From contig JASAND010013091.1 in the NCBI GenBank assembly GCA_030248195.1, positions 1-64,000 of the forward strand: a stretch of DNA of 64,000 nucleotides. Direction: 5' to 3'. Under the pieces are notes generated by a model. It was given only the letters and a program-made list of their open reading frames with translations, ran no database searches and had not been told where the DNA came from. Below, piece by piece: positions 24,762 through 37,206 of this stretch. The first letter of the stretch is position 1, and each line of letters begins with the position of its first letter. Position numbers and translations under genes: made by a program. The stretch comes from Trissonchulus latispiculum. Its lineage: Eukaryota > Nematoda > Enoplea > Enoplida > Ironidae.

Positions 24762-26565
24762 CAATTTGGGACAATCCGAAATTTGGGGGGGAGGACCCCC
24801 CCAAACTGTACCCAAGTTTTTTAGCTAAAAATGCTCCTTTTTCGACGTACAGTACATTAAGCGTATATACTCAAAAGCTTCTGTCAATAGTTTTCGTATG
24901 CGAAAATAGGGCTTGAAAATTGACAAATTTGTACTAAAATATGCCTAAATTAGCCCAGATTGTGGTTTATATAGTCAGGGGGGGGGGAGGAAACATGAAT
25001 AGGGAAGCAAGCCTCCAACTTTTTCTTCGTTTGGATTTGGATCGGTTTGAGTATACCGTTACGTACCGTGGGCAAATACCTATCCAATCGTATATTCAAA
25101 CTTCTCTTACACCTCTCTCAGCTTTGGCAGTAACAGGATTTGTCCATGGTTTTTTTACCCGCGAATCGGGGAAAAAACATAGTGCGGCGAAAAAAACATG
25201 GCACGGATTTCTAGCAAGCAACCATTTAGAGTGGTTTAAAAGCGTTGTCTCAGCTGTTTTTAGCGTGCAAAACTACATACCTAGGCACCATTCTAGCGTC
25301 ACAACAAGCTTAAAACCCGATTTTTGGTCAAAATGCCAAATCTGCCGTACCTAACCTGTTTGGGCATGAAACCTGCTGGGAACTGGCCATAATATGCAGA
25401 ATATCGCTAGAAATATAGAAGTTAGTTGTGTTAAAAATTGCAATATCAATATCCCATCATTTTTTAAGCTTTTTCAAAATTTTCATTGTTACCATAACTT
25501 ATGAAACCTGGCATGTTGATGCTGCAAATCAAATTTTCGAGCTAGAAGCTTCAAAAATGCTCAAAGTTGGCATATTTTGAGTTTTTTAGCGGTTTTAAAG
25601 GATTCTCTTTCCTATAGAAGCATTAGTTGCGCCTTCCTGAAGCATACGCAAAAATTTGAAAATTTGGTCACCATGTTTTTCCCCGCTCTAGTTGACCCTA
25701 TGTGGGGGAAAAACATGGTCAAATTTTGTTACTGGGTGCCCGTAGGGGAACATCACTATTGCCATGTGATAGAGCAAGTCGAATTATGCCCGCATGCAAA
25801 TTTATAGTAGCCAAAGTTGGATGGTTGGTTAGATATATACTTGCAAACTTTCGAAAATCCTTAGCATTTTGGCCAATTTTGGGAGGACAACTTTGGTCAA
25901 GTAACTTACAGAATCAAACTTAGAAACCAATCTGGTACTGTAGGGTATACTTCTAGCCTTGCTCTTTCTAATGGGGTATACCACAGGTGGACAAGGGGGG
26001 GAAAGGGGAGGGGAAGTTCCCCCCTCGGCGAAGTCGCCCACAAGGGGTCGCGAAATTGCTCCCACAAGGGGTAAGAAAATTGCCCAAAAAATAGGTTTTA
26101 CGACGCTAAAAAAATCGCTCTCACAAGGGGTACCCAAATTTGCTTCCACAAGGGTCAGTGAAATTTGACCTCCCGTTCAGGTATGGGCTATACTAGGCAG
26201 CTGCAACTGCTATGGTTGGGGAGTAGGCGACCATGTTTTTTCCCCTTCTTTTCCGTCATGTCCCCCCCCCCCTTCTGACTATAATTGCGTATATTACCTT
26301 TTAATTGCTATAAATAACCATCTTTAGCTCTTTATATGTGATTTATAGCCATTTTTTCGAATTTTTTTCAAACATTTTCAGAAATTGCAAAAAATTTGTT
26401 CAAAAATTTTGCATTTTTTACCTGGTTTGGACCCAATTTTAGGGGGGAGGGGATTTTGAGCTCGGCTGGGGGGGGGGAGTAGTTGAGGTCGGGTAGGGAG
26501 GGAGGGGGTCTGGCCTCTCCGTGGGGGTTCTCACAGGGGGCAAACTGTAGCCTGGTACACCTATG
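24762..26565. mobile_element. Third B-family copy, left-truncated and split by a nested element
   Basis: From CAATCCGAAATTTGGGG through TTAGCCCAGATTGTGG the sequence matches the copy at 24072. It is then interrupted by the element at 24972-26281 and resumes at ATTGCGTATATTACC through CCTGGTACACCTATG. Confidence 0.82.
24972..26281. mobile_element. Complete TAGTCAG...CTGACTA element (1310 bp) with TA duplication
   Basis: Ends TAGTCAGGGGGG and CCCCTTCTGACTA are inverted. The B-family copy at 24072 shows the empty site GGTTATAATTGCG at 24347. In the filled site the element sits between GTGGTTTATA and TAATTGCG, so a TA dinucleotide is duplicated, as in Tc1/mariner-type insertion. Two blocks of ACAAGGGGTAAGAAAATT-like repeats lie near the right end. 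No transposase ORF is visible, so it would need a transposase in trans. Confidence 0.85.
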
Positions 26566-26757
26566 GGGGGACCCCCCACCAAAATGACAAATTTTGGCGA
26601 CCCCCCCCCCCAGATTTTCAGATTTTTGCTACCCCCCCCCGATTTTTGGCCAAACTGGCCAAAAATGGCATAAAATCGAGAATTTAGGGGGGTCCCCCCA
26701 CCTTCCGTCGGAACCCCCCCCCCAGATTTTTTGCCCAGCCACACCTATGTATGGCCA
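26566..26757. mobile_element. Partial element-A relative
   Basis: G/C-run sequence ending TTGCCCAGCCACACCTATG, which is the inverted counterpart of the left end of element A at 14247. It abuts the right end of the B-family copy. No coding. Confidence 0.6.
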
Positions 26758-27526
26758 CACCTATGACCCCCGCCCCTGGACCACGCCCCTGCAATCGCAT
26801 TTCCAGCCGTTTCTAATGATAAAAACACCTAACCAGAAAGTATATAATTTTAACATTAGACAGTGGTTCTTCTAAACTCAAAAACTTGATTGCCAACAGT
26901 TTTCAAGTCCAAAATACGGTCAATATTGAGCCATAAGTCCATAAAACAGTTAGAAACGTGTATTTCTCGCAATAGTAAACACTTTAAGCCAAATAGTTGG
27001 ACATTTTTGAATATGTTTGCAAAATTTACACTAAAAATTACCCAACTTTTGGCCATTTTTGACGTCCCCCCAAAAAGTTCTGGGGAAAGGTTGAAAAAAT
27101 TGGCTGGGGGGGCAACCCCCACCTTACACACCTATATATGGGCTTAGGCTTCGCTTAGGGCCCTTTACCATGTAAAAGATCAAAAACGTCGCCGAACAAG
27201 TTTTTCAAAGTTAATTTTGGAACCAATCGACTCTTCTTGTCGTTCTGAGCACAGAAATATCAAATTTATGCATACAAATGCGTTTTGGTTTCCACCATTT
27301 TCTAATCCCATTTCACGGAAACTGGGCTAAGGCTAAGGAGATCCATTCAATATCCGGTTTACTCCCGTCTCAACCTTTGTGTAATGCACATTTATGTTTC
27401 TGGGCCAACGCGAAATGTTTGCTTTACTTATATACATATTATATGCAGGTCCAGTATAGTAAATAACAAGTTCTTATATATATATATACGTAGAGTTATA
27501 GCCCAGTATAACAACAACAACAAACA
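26758..27526. other. Non-coding interval and NIFK promoter region
   Basis: No gene. The last part immediately precedes the NIFK start codon, and an ACAACAACAACAAACA leader precedes the ATG. A TATATATATA run at 27476-27488 could include the TATA element. Confidence 0.5.
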
Positions 27527-30500
27527 ATGGGTCGACGAGGAGTGGTTTACATTGGAAATTTACCCTATGGATTTTTTGAGAATGAACTTCGTTCTTACTT
27601 GTCTCAGTTTGGCACAGTGAAGAATCTAAAGATTTGTAGGAGCAAAAGGGTATGTGTATGTACGTACATACGTAATATATATATATATATATATATATAC
27701 TAGTGATGGACACCGGATTTTTTCATCCGGTTTGGCTATTTTGCGTTAACGGATATCCGAATATCCGGTTATCAGCCTATTCCAACCTTAACTTAACTTT
27801 TTCGATTTTGCAATTGAAATTTCTATTTTTCTGGCAATTTTTCGGTACGCTGCTAATTTCTATCATACAGCAAAGCCACAACCATGGTTTCAAAAATATT
27901 TTCAGAGATATTTATGAAAAATATTTCAAAATTTTTGTCAAAATTTGGTAATTTTTCATTACATTGTTTGAAATTAAAACGGATATCCGGATATTTATCT
28001 CAAATCGGATATTATCCGGATATCCAGTGCCCATCACTAATATGTACTATTGTAATTTTTCATAAATTTCTTTCTGACTTGTTGTGACTAATCTACAATT
28101 TTTTTAAAGCAGATGCGCCTCTGGGGCAAGGCAAGACATTGGCTATAATATGTGGGAAAAGTCCTTGGAGGGAGACACTGTAAAATAAGCTGCGCAGATT
28201 TCATGCGCAAATGTTAGAGCACATCGAAATTTCTCTTTATCTATTCAACCTAGAAAGCTCTAATGTTCCATGGAATGAATGGTTTTCTGGCATGGAGAAT
28301 CGATTCCCGCAGTCAGTTTTGCTGGGCTGGTGCCACTTTGCCGTGGGGAGGGTCAAGTCGGAAGCTTCCTGGAGGTCCATAGTAGGCTAGGCTAGGCTTT
28401 ACTTATCCTCCCAAAACTTTGTCCTTAGGTTTTTTACTGGGGCCCCCCCACTTTCTGGGTCCCCCCCACTCACCCTAAGATGCCCAGAAATTGCCAAATT
28501 TTTAGGATTTTTGGTCAAAGTTTTCAAAAATTTTCTGGCTTCGCCGGAATTGTTTGGTCGAAAATCGTCTATTTTGGTGCCAAAACGTAATTTTTGTGCA
28601 CTTTTATGCTTGGTTATAGCAGTATATGTAGAAAACAGGCTTTTTATACTGTATTTTTAGCATTTTTAGCTCATTTTATTCCCCCCCCCCACTTTTGGAC
28701 CTCCCCCCACATATTTTTGCCTAAAAAAACCCCAGTTGTCTGTAGGGTTTTTTGTGCGCCCGGTTAATCACGGTGTCCGTTTTGCCGTCCGACCCACTTA
28801 TCTTGCTGGACTGGTTCCGCTTTGCCGTCTGGAGGGTCCGGTCAGTACCCACTTCCGGGAATATATACCATTTAGGCATGCACATAGCCTCTCAAAATTT
28901 TGTCTATAGGGTTTTTCTGGTGCCCGAGCTCATTCCTGACCCCTCAGAAGGTCAGATGGCGCCAGCCCAGCAAAATGGGTGCGTTGTACAATAAAACGGA
29001 TACCGGGAACGTGCTCAGCGCACCAGAAGACCCTATAGACAAAGTTTTGTGAGGCTAAGTAAAGCCGACTATGGACCTCCCGGAAGCGATTACCGACTTG
29101 ACCCCGGCGGCACAGTGGAACCAGTCCGGCAAGATGGGGAGGTCGGACGGCGAAACGGACAACGGGAATGAGCTGGGCACACCAGAAGACCCCATAGACA
29201 AAGTTTTGAGAGGCTAAGTAAAGCCCACTATGGATATCCAGGAAGCGGTTGCCGACATGACCCTTCAGACGACAAAGCGGAATCAGCCCAACAAGATGGG
29301 TGAGTTGGATTGCGAAACTGACACCGGAAATGAGCTGGGCGACACCAGAAAACCCCCCTATAGACAAAGTTTTAAGAGATGCTGCAGGGTTTTTATTTCG
29401 TTGCTGACCTTTAAGCCAAATGGCGTCAACGACCAAAATTGTTTAGACCATCTAATTTTGCTAATTTGTAGGTTATGCGCAGTTGTTCGCATCACTGTGA
29501 CAAAATCAAAACTTTAGTGGTTTAATAGTAGGTGCAAATATAAAACGTAACTATATTATATAGCTGGCTCAGTCCAGAAGGTTTTAGGGAGTGAAAACTA
29601 ATTACAAGTATATATATATACGTTCTACTATTTTTACTTAAAGATCAATAAAAGTTTTTTGTCGAAAAGTTTAGACCAGATGGCCTCAGTGGCCACAATA
29701 TTGTTTGTGCCATCGGCTCTAAAATTTGGGCCATGGCCTTAGCTATGGCCTAAATAAAAAACCATGAGGCTAAGTAGAGTCTACTATGTACCTTCAGGAC
29801 TCAGGTAGCAGGTGCCGACCTCACCCTCCAGACCGATCCAGTGAAACCAGCCCAGCAACTTTTGTCAATCGGGCAGCAAAACTGGTAGCGGGAATCGATT
29901 CTCCGTCCCCAAGAAGCTTTATATGCAAGTTTTGTGCCTTCCATGTAGCAAGATAAGCGAATGAACTAAGTTCAAAGTTGGACCCAAAATTCACCCACTG
30001 GCCCCGGCTGGAAAATCATATAGCAAATGAATGACCCTGATATGTATGTGTACTATTCAGCCGTGCAGATAGTATTGGCCCATATATAGCCCAGTCCTGA
30101 CTTAACGCGACATTGAAGCATACTTTTTGGTCATTTTAGCGTTCTGGCCGATTTTGGCCCTCAACCAAAATTTTTTTCCGGCTCCGGGCGTCATAAAAAC
30201 TTCCCTATCGGCTTATCTTTATCGCGTACTACAAGAATATACAAGAATGTACATATGCTTTTGATAGGAAATTTTTCTATCTGTAGTTATAAAGCTACAA
30301 AAACCCCTTATGCGACGTCAAGATGGAGAACTGGAATAAACATCACTCTCGTAGCGATTTTTGGTGCAACTTTTTAACGGAAAGTAGTACGAGGATGAAA
30401 CCTCGCACACATACTAAACTCCACACGTATATTGTATACAAAATTTGCTCATATACATATAATCTGCGCAGCCTTGTTTTACACCGTCATTCCGATACCG

Positions 30501-33500
30501 CGACCCCTATGATATGTCATGACTTTTATTGGCGGAAATGAATGCAGAAGTGGCAGTGGATTGTATCTGTCTACTCAGAAATTTTTCCAACCGTGCACAA
30601 CATTATATAAGCTTTTTTCCTCACATGAAAAAACCAAAACTAGAGCAAGACATTGGATACCCACTTTGTATCCAACTCTCCGTGACAAACATCTTTTGTA
30701 TTTAAGCGCACCAGGGGCTCTTTTTCGTATGACATTAAATGTCATGCGCAGGAAATGTGTTATCGTGTAAACGGAAACGTGTAATTTTTATCCACTTTAC
30801 GCTACATTCGTTTTGCCAAACTTATGGGTCAAAGTGGTATTTTTAAAAAAGTATCTTTCAAATTTTGAAAAACTGCAATGATTAGGTGAATGCTGACACA
30901 TAAGCGGTCCAGAAACTCCAATTGAAAATTGGAAAACTTCCATGGAGTGAGTCGCGAGTAATAGCCAGTCAAATTTGGAAAAGCGGCAAAGATCAAAGGA
31001 TTTTGAAACTAGAAAAATTGAATAACTACGTATATATAGCAAATCCTGACGGAATTAGCTGATATTTGGAATACAAATATCCTTTGGATATACCGGGCTT
31101 ATTCTAGGGAATTTTTCTTGGGGGGGAGGACTCGGGGGGCTAGTCATTTTTTGGGGAGAGCGAAAATTTTTCTAAAAACGTGCTTAAAAATCCGTTATTT
31201 TTATAGTAATCGCCAAAAATACGCGGATTCAGTGTTTAAATAGGCAAAAATCGACTAAAAAGCTCCGGCGCAGCTGGAATTTTTTAAAAATTTGGCCTTC
31301 TGATCGATTTTTTTCAGGGCAAAAGTTGGTACCCAAGGGGGCACCCACTTTTCTTTGGGGGGGGGGGTTATATTGTGTTAGTTTATTGGGGGCCCCGCCA
31401 TGACTGTTCAGAAAATATATTCATTGCTGCAGCAAAAATGTGCTACTAAATCAGTATGAACAAAACAGTTTCGCTCCCTACATTTTTTGAACTTTAATCA
31501 TATATAAGTTGCGATGGTTTTATTCTGCTTTATACCTGAAGATTTAGTGCGTTTTTGTTTTAGAGTGGGCGCAGCCGGGGATATGGCTTTGTTGAATTTG
31601 TAAATGAAGGGGATGCGAAGATAGTTGCAGAAACTATGAACAACTATTTAATGTTTGATAGGCTACTAAAATGTAAGTGAAGTAAATCTACATCATCTGC
31701 TTTATTTTATGATAATTATGGGGATCCCATCGGGAGACAGCAGTTATTATTTTCTTTTTGTTCTGTTATATGCATGTATATGTAGCATGGGTCCACCCAG
31801 GGGGAATTTTGGGGGTTGCGCCCTGGCATTTTTTGGTGGGGGACTTTTCGGTTCCCCCTCCAATTTTCGGAGCCTCCCACTTTCGCCCCCCCTTTTCGGC
31901 AAGCCCCCGCCCACTTTTTTGAGGGTCGCGCAAAAGTGTCGAAAAATTAGGGTTTTGAGGTCAAAATTTTAAAAATTTTCTCAGTTTTTAGCTAATTTAT
32001 GGACTTATAAGTTCATTTTAAGCTTAACAACAGCAATTTTTTACGTTTTTACCTTAAAAATGCTAATTTTTCTCTAAAATTTTAGGTATATTTATACCTT
32101 GGGCTTGCTCCCCCCCACTTTTCGGAAGCCCCCCCCCTTCAAAACCCTAAAAAATGCCAGTGCGCCCCCCCTTTTATCCGACCCCCCCCCGGATTTTTAG
32201 TGGAGCAGGCATAAATTGAGCTATTTTCAGTGCATAACGCTAGAAAATACGAAACTTTTTGGCGCCTGCGGCGCCATTATATCTCAATTTTTTAGAATTT
32301 TCGTGCCTGCGGCGTTTTTCTATATTTCCCCCCCTGCTTCACCATTATCTCGATTTCTAAAATTTTCGCGCCGGCCGTGCTTTTCTAGGTCGAGTTTTTT
32401 AATTTGTTGCGCCTGCGGAGCTTTTTATTCAAATCTGTTCAAGGCTTCCACTACAAACTTTTCCATAATGTAAAAAAATTTTCAACTTATTGAATTTTTT
32501 GAAGCTCCATTACGGATTTTTTCATATTTTCAGAAATTTCTCAACTTCTGGGGAGACCCTCTAGCGTAAGCGTGTTTGGCGGAAGCATATATTTTTCGGT
32601 TCTTCCCTCCGTTTTCAAAATCCTCGGTGCGCCCCTGATATGTAGTTCTGTTTCTATTGCATCTATAAGTCTAATTGTTCCTTCATTTTAGGCAAATTTA
32701 TTCCTAAGGAATCTGTGAAGTTGCATACATTTAAGAATGCCAACAGACCGTGGCGTCAAAGCACTAATACTGCTGTTCATGCCAAGCACCAGAATGGCAT
32801 TAAGTCACTTGGTAGACAGCAAATAATTCGCCAGCGTCTGCTCGCCGGCTTGAGAAAGAAAAAGCTTCTGTTAGCGTCTAAAGGAATAGCTTATTCATAT
32901 ATGCCCGAGGAAGATAAGGTATATACGCACTTTACTAGATGTTATATACGTATACATACGCATGTGAAGAACGTGTTGGAATCATAATATTTTAATTAAA
33001 TCCTGCGTGATTTGTTCTGAATACCCCCTCTTTCCTGGGATTTGTCTCGGTGAAAACTGTTATAATGAAGCTAAGGTGCTAAGATATTCAGTTTCACTAG
33101 CAGAATAGACGAGTTTAGTTTTAAAAATCCACCGAAGCCGAAATCTTTGAAAATTTTGAGAATATTCGCACTGAGCCCCCGGAATTTGAAATATTTTTAG
33201 TGTAAAAAATATGGAACCCCTTTATTTTAGCACATTTGGTGTAACAATTTTCACAGTACGTATATATATATTGATGCATTGATATTGTGTTTGTGTGTAA
33301 AATCTAAAACGTTCAATTGGTATATACTTGTAACAAAGAAACACTACTTGCATATTAAGTTAAGCACGGATAAGCCTCTAAAAGTTATTCAATTTCGCGG
33401 CGTCGGCGCAAACATTCCTTCGTTCGTCAGTGTAGTTTTTCAGTCGGAGGGCCCCGAAAATTGGCAAATTTACCAACTTTTCCCTCCTCCATCCTGAAAT

Positions 33501-36023
33501 TTTTTCCTCCCGCTCGGGGATGCCCCCCTCCAGGAAAATCCTAAAACACATTTTCTCTCTCTAGCTGCTGCGAGATCATCGCAATTTTATTTTTGATAAG
33601 ATAAGATAGAATTTATTAGCTTAAGCAGCAGAAATATAAATCATTATATATATATATATATACGTAATTTCTCGCTTTATACTAGGCTAGACTAGACTAG
33701 CTTTAGGTTTCTTCAATAGTACTGTTCAAAGTTTTTAAAATTCAGGTTGATTAGAAAGTTGATTCAAAGAGCAGCAGGTTAAACAAGAAATGCGCTGTTC
33801 GTCAGTGTCTCTCCCTAAGTGAGCTCCTGCCGTCCTGTTGTTTTTCTGAACTCGTACATAACCTGCATATACATGCATACTACGGGCACTCATATATTTT
33901 CCTGTACAATTTCTATTTTAGATTAAACAGGAGATCAAGGAAGAATTGCCTAGTGGCAGTTCCGCTTCTCAGGACTCTATGGTGTTAACTATCAAAGACG
34001 ATGACGATATGGGGCCTTCTTCCTTCGGTGTGGCTCCGGACCACTTGACTGATGCCCTTCTTTGCCTGGATGCCGATGAAATTAAGGTAGCTCTGTTTGA
34101 CCGAATTGTATCTTTTGAATTTCTGTCAGATTTTTTATGTTTATTTGGTTGTTATATGGCATTTCACTTACTAAAGTCTGACACAAAAATGTGTGTACAA
34201 AATTTGCAAGGCCTCCAGTGAACTCAATATACGTCGTAACCCCATAAAACCATATATTTTCGGAATCCTTGCAGCGAGACGAACATTTTTATAAAATTTA
34301 AAATTTTTTAAAATTTCAAAAATTTTGAAATATCGGTTGATCGGGGAACTTTTTCGGACCGTTCAAGCTATTCAGCTCATTCTTTCAGAAAAATTTGCCC
34401 GTCCAAAGACGCATCGATTAACACAAAAACGAAAAAAATCGGTTGAGAAATAAGCATTTTATTCCAAAATTTCATTTTTCCATTTCCTTTGATGTTTGCC
34501 GCTTTTTGCAACTATGACTGGTTATTACTCGCGACTAGCTCAACGGAAAAGTTTTTCGCTTGGATTTTCGGGACCGCCTAGGCGCCCGCTTTCACCTGCG
34601 GTATGTGTTATTTCAAATTTTGAAAGTCGAGTTTTTTTGAAAAATACCACTTTTTGACCAAAAATTTCGGCTAAGCAGATTTAGCAAAAGTGAGTAAAAA
34701 TAACATAATCCTAACATTCAAGCTGAGCTGAGTCCAACGATATAAAGCTTTTGTTGCTACGACTTAATATTGCGCCAGCAATGAATTTTTAAACAATATC
34801 CCTTATTTCAGCTGGTTTTGCTAGTTTACACTGCTTCAGTCAAATCATGGCGGCAACATCAAAGATAGCCGAAAACCAAGCGGCTTTATATCATTGGATT
34901 CAGCTCAGCTTGAATTTTATGATTATGTTATTTTTACTCACTTTTGCTAAATCTGCTTAGCCGAAATTTTTGGTAAAAATGTGGTATTTTTCAAAAAAAT
35001 CGACTTTCAAAATTTGAAATACCACATACATCAGGTGAAAGCGGGCGCCTAGGCGGTCTTGAAAATTCAAGCGAAAAAATTTTCCGTTGAGCTAGTCGCG
35101 AGTAATAACCAGTCAAAGTTGCAAAAAGCGGCAAACATCAAAGGAAATGGAAAAATGAAATTTTGGAATAAAATGCTTATTTCTCAGCCGATTTTTTTTC
35201 GTTTTTGTGTCAATCGATGCGTCTTTGGACTTTGCAAATTTTTCTGAAAGAATGAGCTGAATAGCTTGAACGGTCCGAAAAAGTCCCCCGATAAACCGAT
35301 ATTTCAAAATTTTTGAAATATTAAAAAATTTTAAATTTTATAAAAATGTTCGTCTCGCTGCAAGGATTCCGAAAATATATGGTTTTATGGGGTTACGACG
35401 AATATTGAGTTCACTGGAGGCCTTGCAGATTTTGTACACACATTTTTGTGTCAGACTTTAGCATTTTAGTTATTCGGTGATTATTTTAACTAGCTCTTTC
35501 TTTATGCCTTAAAATGGCATTTTAAGATTAAGCGGGAAAGGAACCTGTTACTAATGTACATGTCGTCCCAAATTCTCGAAATTGTCGACTTTGAGGACTG
35601 AACAATTTATACGGCCGATTTCTTGTATTAACGAAAACGCTTTATTCAAGTAAGTATTCGAATTTGCACAAATCTTTTTTTGCACGCTGGTTTACTAATT
35701 CAGCATTGCGTGTGCCTTTTGAGAAATGGCGAAAAGCTTGCTTGTCTTCCGAAAAATCTGCATGATGTCAAACGAACAAGACGATAGCAGTCCATGAGTT
35801 CTGAACTTCATATCGATACATAGGTTGTAAATATAAAAGTTCTGCTTATATTGTATTGTACCCCAATTGTTTTTAGGAGGAAATTCCGTCTGATATTGAT
35901 ACTGCATCTGCCCCAGCGCTTACTGATGTGCGTGTTTCCAGTAAAACTACAGATTTGAAGCAGAAGCGCAAACAGAAGAGCAAATTTAGTAGACCTGCAA
36001 TCAGAAAACGACGTGCCATATAA
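27527..36023 (+). CDS. NIFK: NIFK-like nucleolar RNA-binding protein (MKI67 FHA-interacting homologue), 5 exons
   Basis: Exons with GT-AG borders and compatible phases: 27527-27649, 31564-31672, 32692-32918, 33922-34086, 35877-36023 (TAA), giving about 256 aa. Exons 1-2 form one RRM: RNP2 is VVYIGNLP (residues 6-13) and RNP1 is RGYGFVEF (46-53), followed by [12 protein letters not shown], a hallmark of NIFK. Exon 3 is a basic region, exon 4 acidic, and exon 5 ends in a Lys/Arg-rich nuclear/nucleolar tail. Human NIFK (293 aa) acts in pre-rRNA processing and binds the Ki-67 FHA domain; that binding segment is not recognisable here. Introns of 3.9, 1.0, 1.0 and 1.8 kb are packed with repeats. 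An AATAAA lies 54 bp after the stop. Confidence 0.92.
27701..28039. mobile_element. Short hAT-like element in NIFK intron 1 (339 bp)
   Basis: Ends TAGTGATGGACACCGG and CCAGTGCCCATCACTA are inverted. The 8-bp flanks ATATATAC (27693-27700) and ATATGTAC (28040-28047) match at 7/8. The subterminal regions carry repeated GGATATCCGG-type words, like transposase-binding clusters in Ac-type hATs. No ORF. Confidence 0.82.
28270..29930. repeat. About 170-bp repeat arranged as an inverted and tandem cluster
   Basis: A unit containing AGGCTAAGTAAAGCC, CACTATGGA, GCGAAACGGACA, GAGCTGGGC and CCATAGACAAAGTTTT is present in plus orientation at about 29040-29215, 29210-29390 and 29760-29930, and in minus orientation at about 28270-28440 and 28760-28930. 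The centre of symmetry is near 28950. The 168-codon minus-strand ORF across it merely reads the repeats. Confidence 0.82.
28437..28735. mobile_element. Short DNA transposon-like repeat (copy 2)
   Basis: Starts CTGGGGCCCCCCC and ends AAAAAACCCCAG. Internal words AGCAGTATATG and GGACCTCCCCCCAC are shared with 11291-11533. It is inserted within the 170-bp repeat cluster. Confidence 0.62.
30790..31030. repeat. Diverged fragment of the intron-4 palindrome family
   Basis: Shares GTCGCGAGTAATARCCAGTC, GCGGCAAA and ATCAAAGG words with 35095-35155, and the GTGGTATTTTT segment. Only part of one arm is present. Confidence 0.6.
31085..31395. repeat. G-run repeat in NIFK intron 1
   Basis: Starts with GGGGGGGAGGACTC and ends with GGGGGGGGGGTTATATTG. 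It has the style of the other G/C-run elements, but I could not define its termini or a target duplication. No ORF. Confidence 0.45.
31780..32640. repeat. C/G-run and GCGCCTGCGGCG repeat in NIFK intron 2
   Basis: C-rich left part (31795-32195), then four spaced GCGCCTGCGG / GTGCCTGCGGCG words at about 32262-32420. No coding evidence. The intron continues to the exon at 32692. Confidence 0.5.
34171..35461. mobile_element. Giant palindrome / foldback element in NIFK intron 4 (1.29 kb)
   Basis: The left arm starts CTAAAGTCTGACAC at 34171 and the right arm ends GTGTCAGACTTTAG at 35461. The two arms, about 580 bp each, are near-identical inverted copies from the outside almost to the centre (shared CCATATATTTTCGGAATCC, GTCGCGAGTAATAACCAGTC, CTAAATCTGCTTAGCCG). 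About 120 bp of unique spacer lies near 34765-34885. The flanks CATTTCACTTA and CATTTTAGTTA are similar but not identical. No ORF. Transcribed as part of the intron, it would form a very long hairpin RNA. Confidence 0.93.
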
Positions 36024-36076
36024 AATAGTTATTCCTAATGCAGTTTCTGTATGTGTATTTGTTGAAGTTTTGAACA

Positions 36077-36082
36077 AATAAA
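36077..36082 (+). terminator. Poly(A) signal of NIFK
   Basis: AATAAA 54 bp after the NIFK stop codon. Confidence 0.75.
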
Positions 36083-36417
36083 CAGTTTGTTTACGACAAA
36101 TAGTTGTCATTGCCGGGTTCAAAAAATTATTAATTGTGTCGTCTGTCATTATAAAATGCAGTGGTTTGGGGGTATTCATCACTCCCGATAATTATGCAGA
36201 CCACAATAACCGCAATAGTTACAGACGTATTGTTTCCCTGAATTGGTATTACCGTTAAGAATGTACCCACTCATACGATAAGGAGCAGTACTGCATTATT
36301 TTCAAGCTTCAGTGTTTCTTTTTACCGTTTACCCGTGTTATGGTGTGATCCTGGCTCAGCCAATAGCCGGTGGTGTGTAACAGTCAATTTACGTTCAGAA
36401 CTTCGAACAGTATCACG

Positions 36418-36523
36418 TAGAGTTGGGACCGGTTCCACTAGAACCGGTTGGAACCGGAAGCGAACCGGAACGAATTTTAGAACCGGAACCGGTAGGATTT
36501 GGAACCGGCCGGTTCCACTCTTA
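36418..36523. mobile_element. Miniature hAT-like repeat made of GGAACCGG words
   Basis: About 106 bp with ends TAGAGTTGGGACCGG and CCGGTTCCACTCTTA and an interior almost entirely of GGAACCGG / CCGGTTCC motifs. No matching 8-bp flanks. Design resembles the elements at 27701 and 41318. Confidence 0.6.
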
Positions 36524-36529
36524 CAAATG

Positions 36530-37205
36530 GACTTGAACTATTTTTTTGCAGGAGTTTAAATTTTGCAAAAGCTGGATTTTGTTTTTGTGGTTGCCATTCA
36601 TATTGTCTTTTTCAAGCTAGTGACTGCAATTGAAACTAAAAATTTTTCGCTTGCACTTTCGTTCAGACGTGAACGATACATCGCCGAATGAAAACTTTAA
36701 CCAGCTTACATATTTGAATATTAACCTCATAAAAAAGATGAGAGCTCGATGGGATGTAGTCGGAAATTGAGTATATCTTCTCAAAAAATTGGTAAATGGA
36801 AGGTGGTGTTGTCAGCACGCAAGATTTAAGCAACATTTTTTAAAAATTAGTAAATTTTAGAGGAGTAGAAAACTTCGAAGGTTGAGTACTTATTTTCTTA
36901 TTTTTAAGCTATCGGTAACGGAGACGAAAGTCAATCAAAGTTCAAATAATGGAACAGCATGTAGAAGTATCTGTTAGCTATTTTGTGTAATCAAGCGACT
37001 GTACATTTCCTCGTTAAATATAACTTTAATATATATGTTCTTCTTTCCAATTTGGCTTTCAGCTTTTAAATATTTTAAATGCATTTAAATGTTTTGGAAA
37101 CTATTTGCTTCTGACACTGTACTCTTTTTAAAGAAATAAAAATTTAAGCTCCAGTATATCTCAATTCTCAGCATGTTTTACTGAAACGTTCTGTTAATTA
37201 GAAAC
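36530..37205. other. Intergenic spacer between NIFK and MRPS11
   Basis: AT-rich, no ORF or repeat that I could define. Confidence 0.55.
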
Positions 37206-37206
37206 G

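Noticed and set aside
21303..25807. Small ORFs shared by the two TAGTCAG element copies
   Set aside because: Their frames and lengths differ between the copies through small indels, so there is no sign of protein-level selection.
28930..29436. 168-codon minus-strand ORF with internal repeats
   Set aside because: It reads the 170-bp DNA repeat. The peptide repeats follow the DNA period and carry no recognisable domain.
36335..36559. 74-codon ORF with Gly-Thr repeats
   Set aside because: It is a translation of GGAACCGG subterminal repeats of a miniature transposon.
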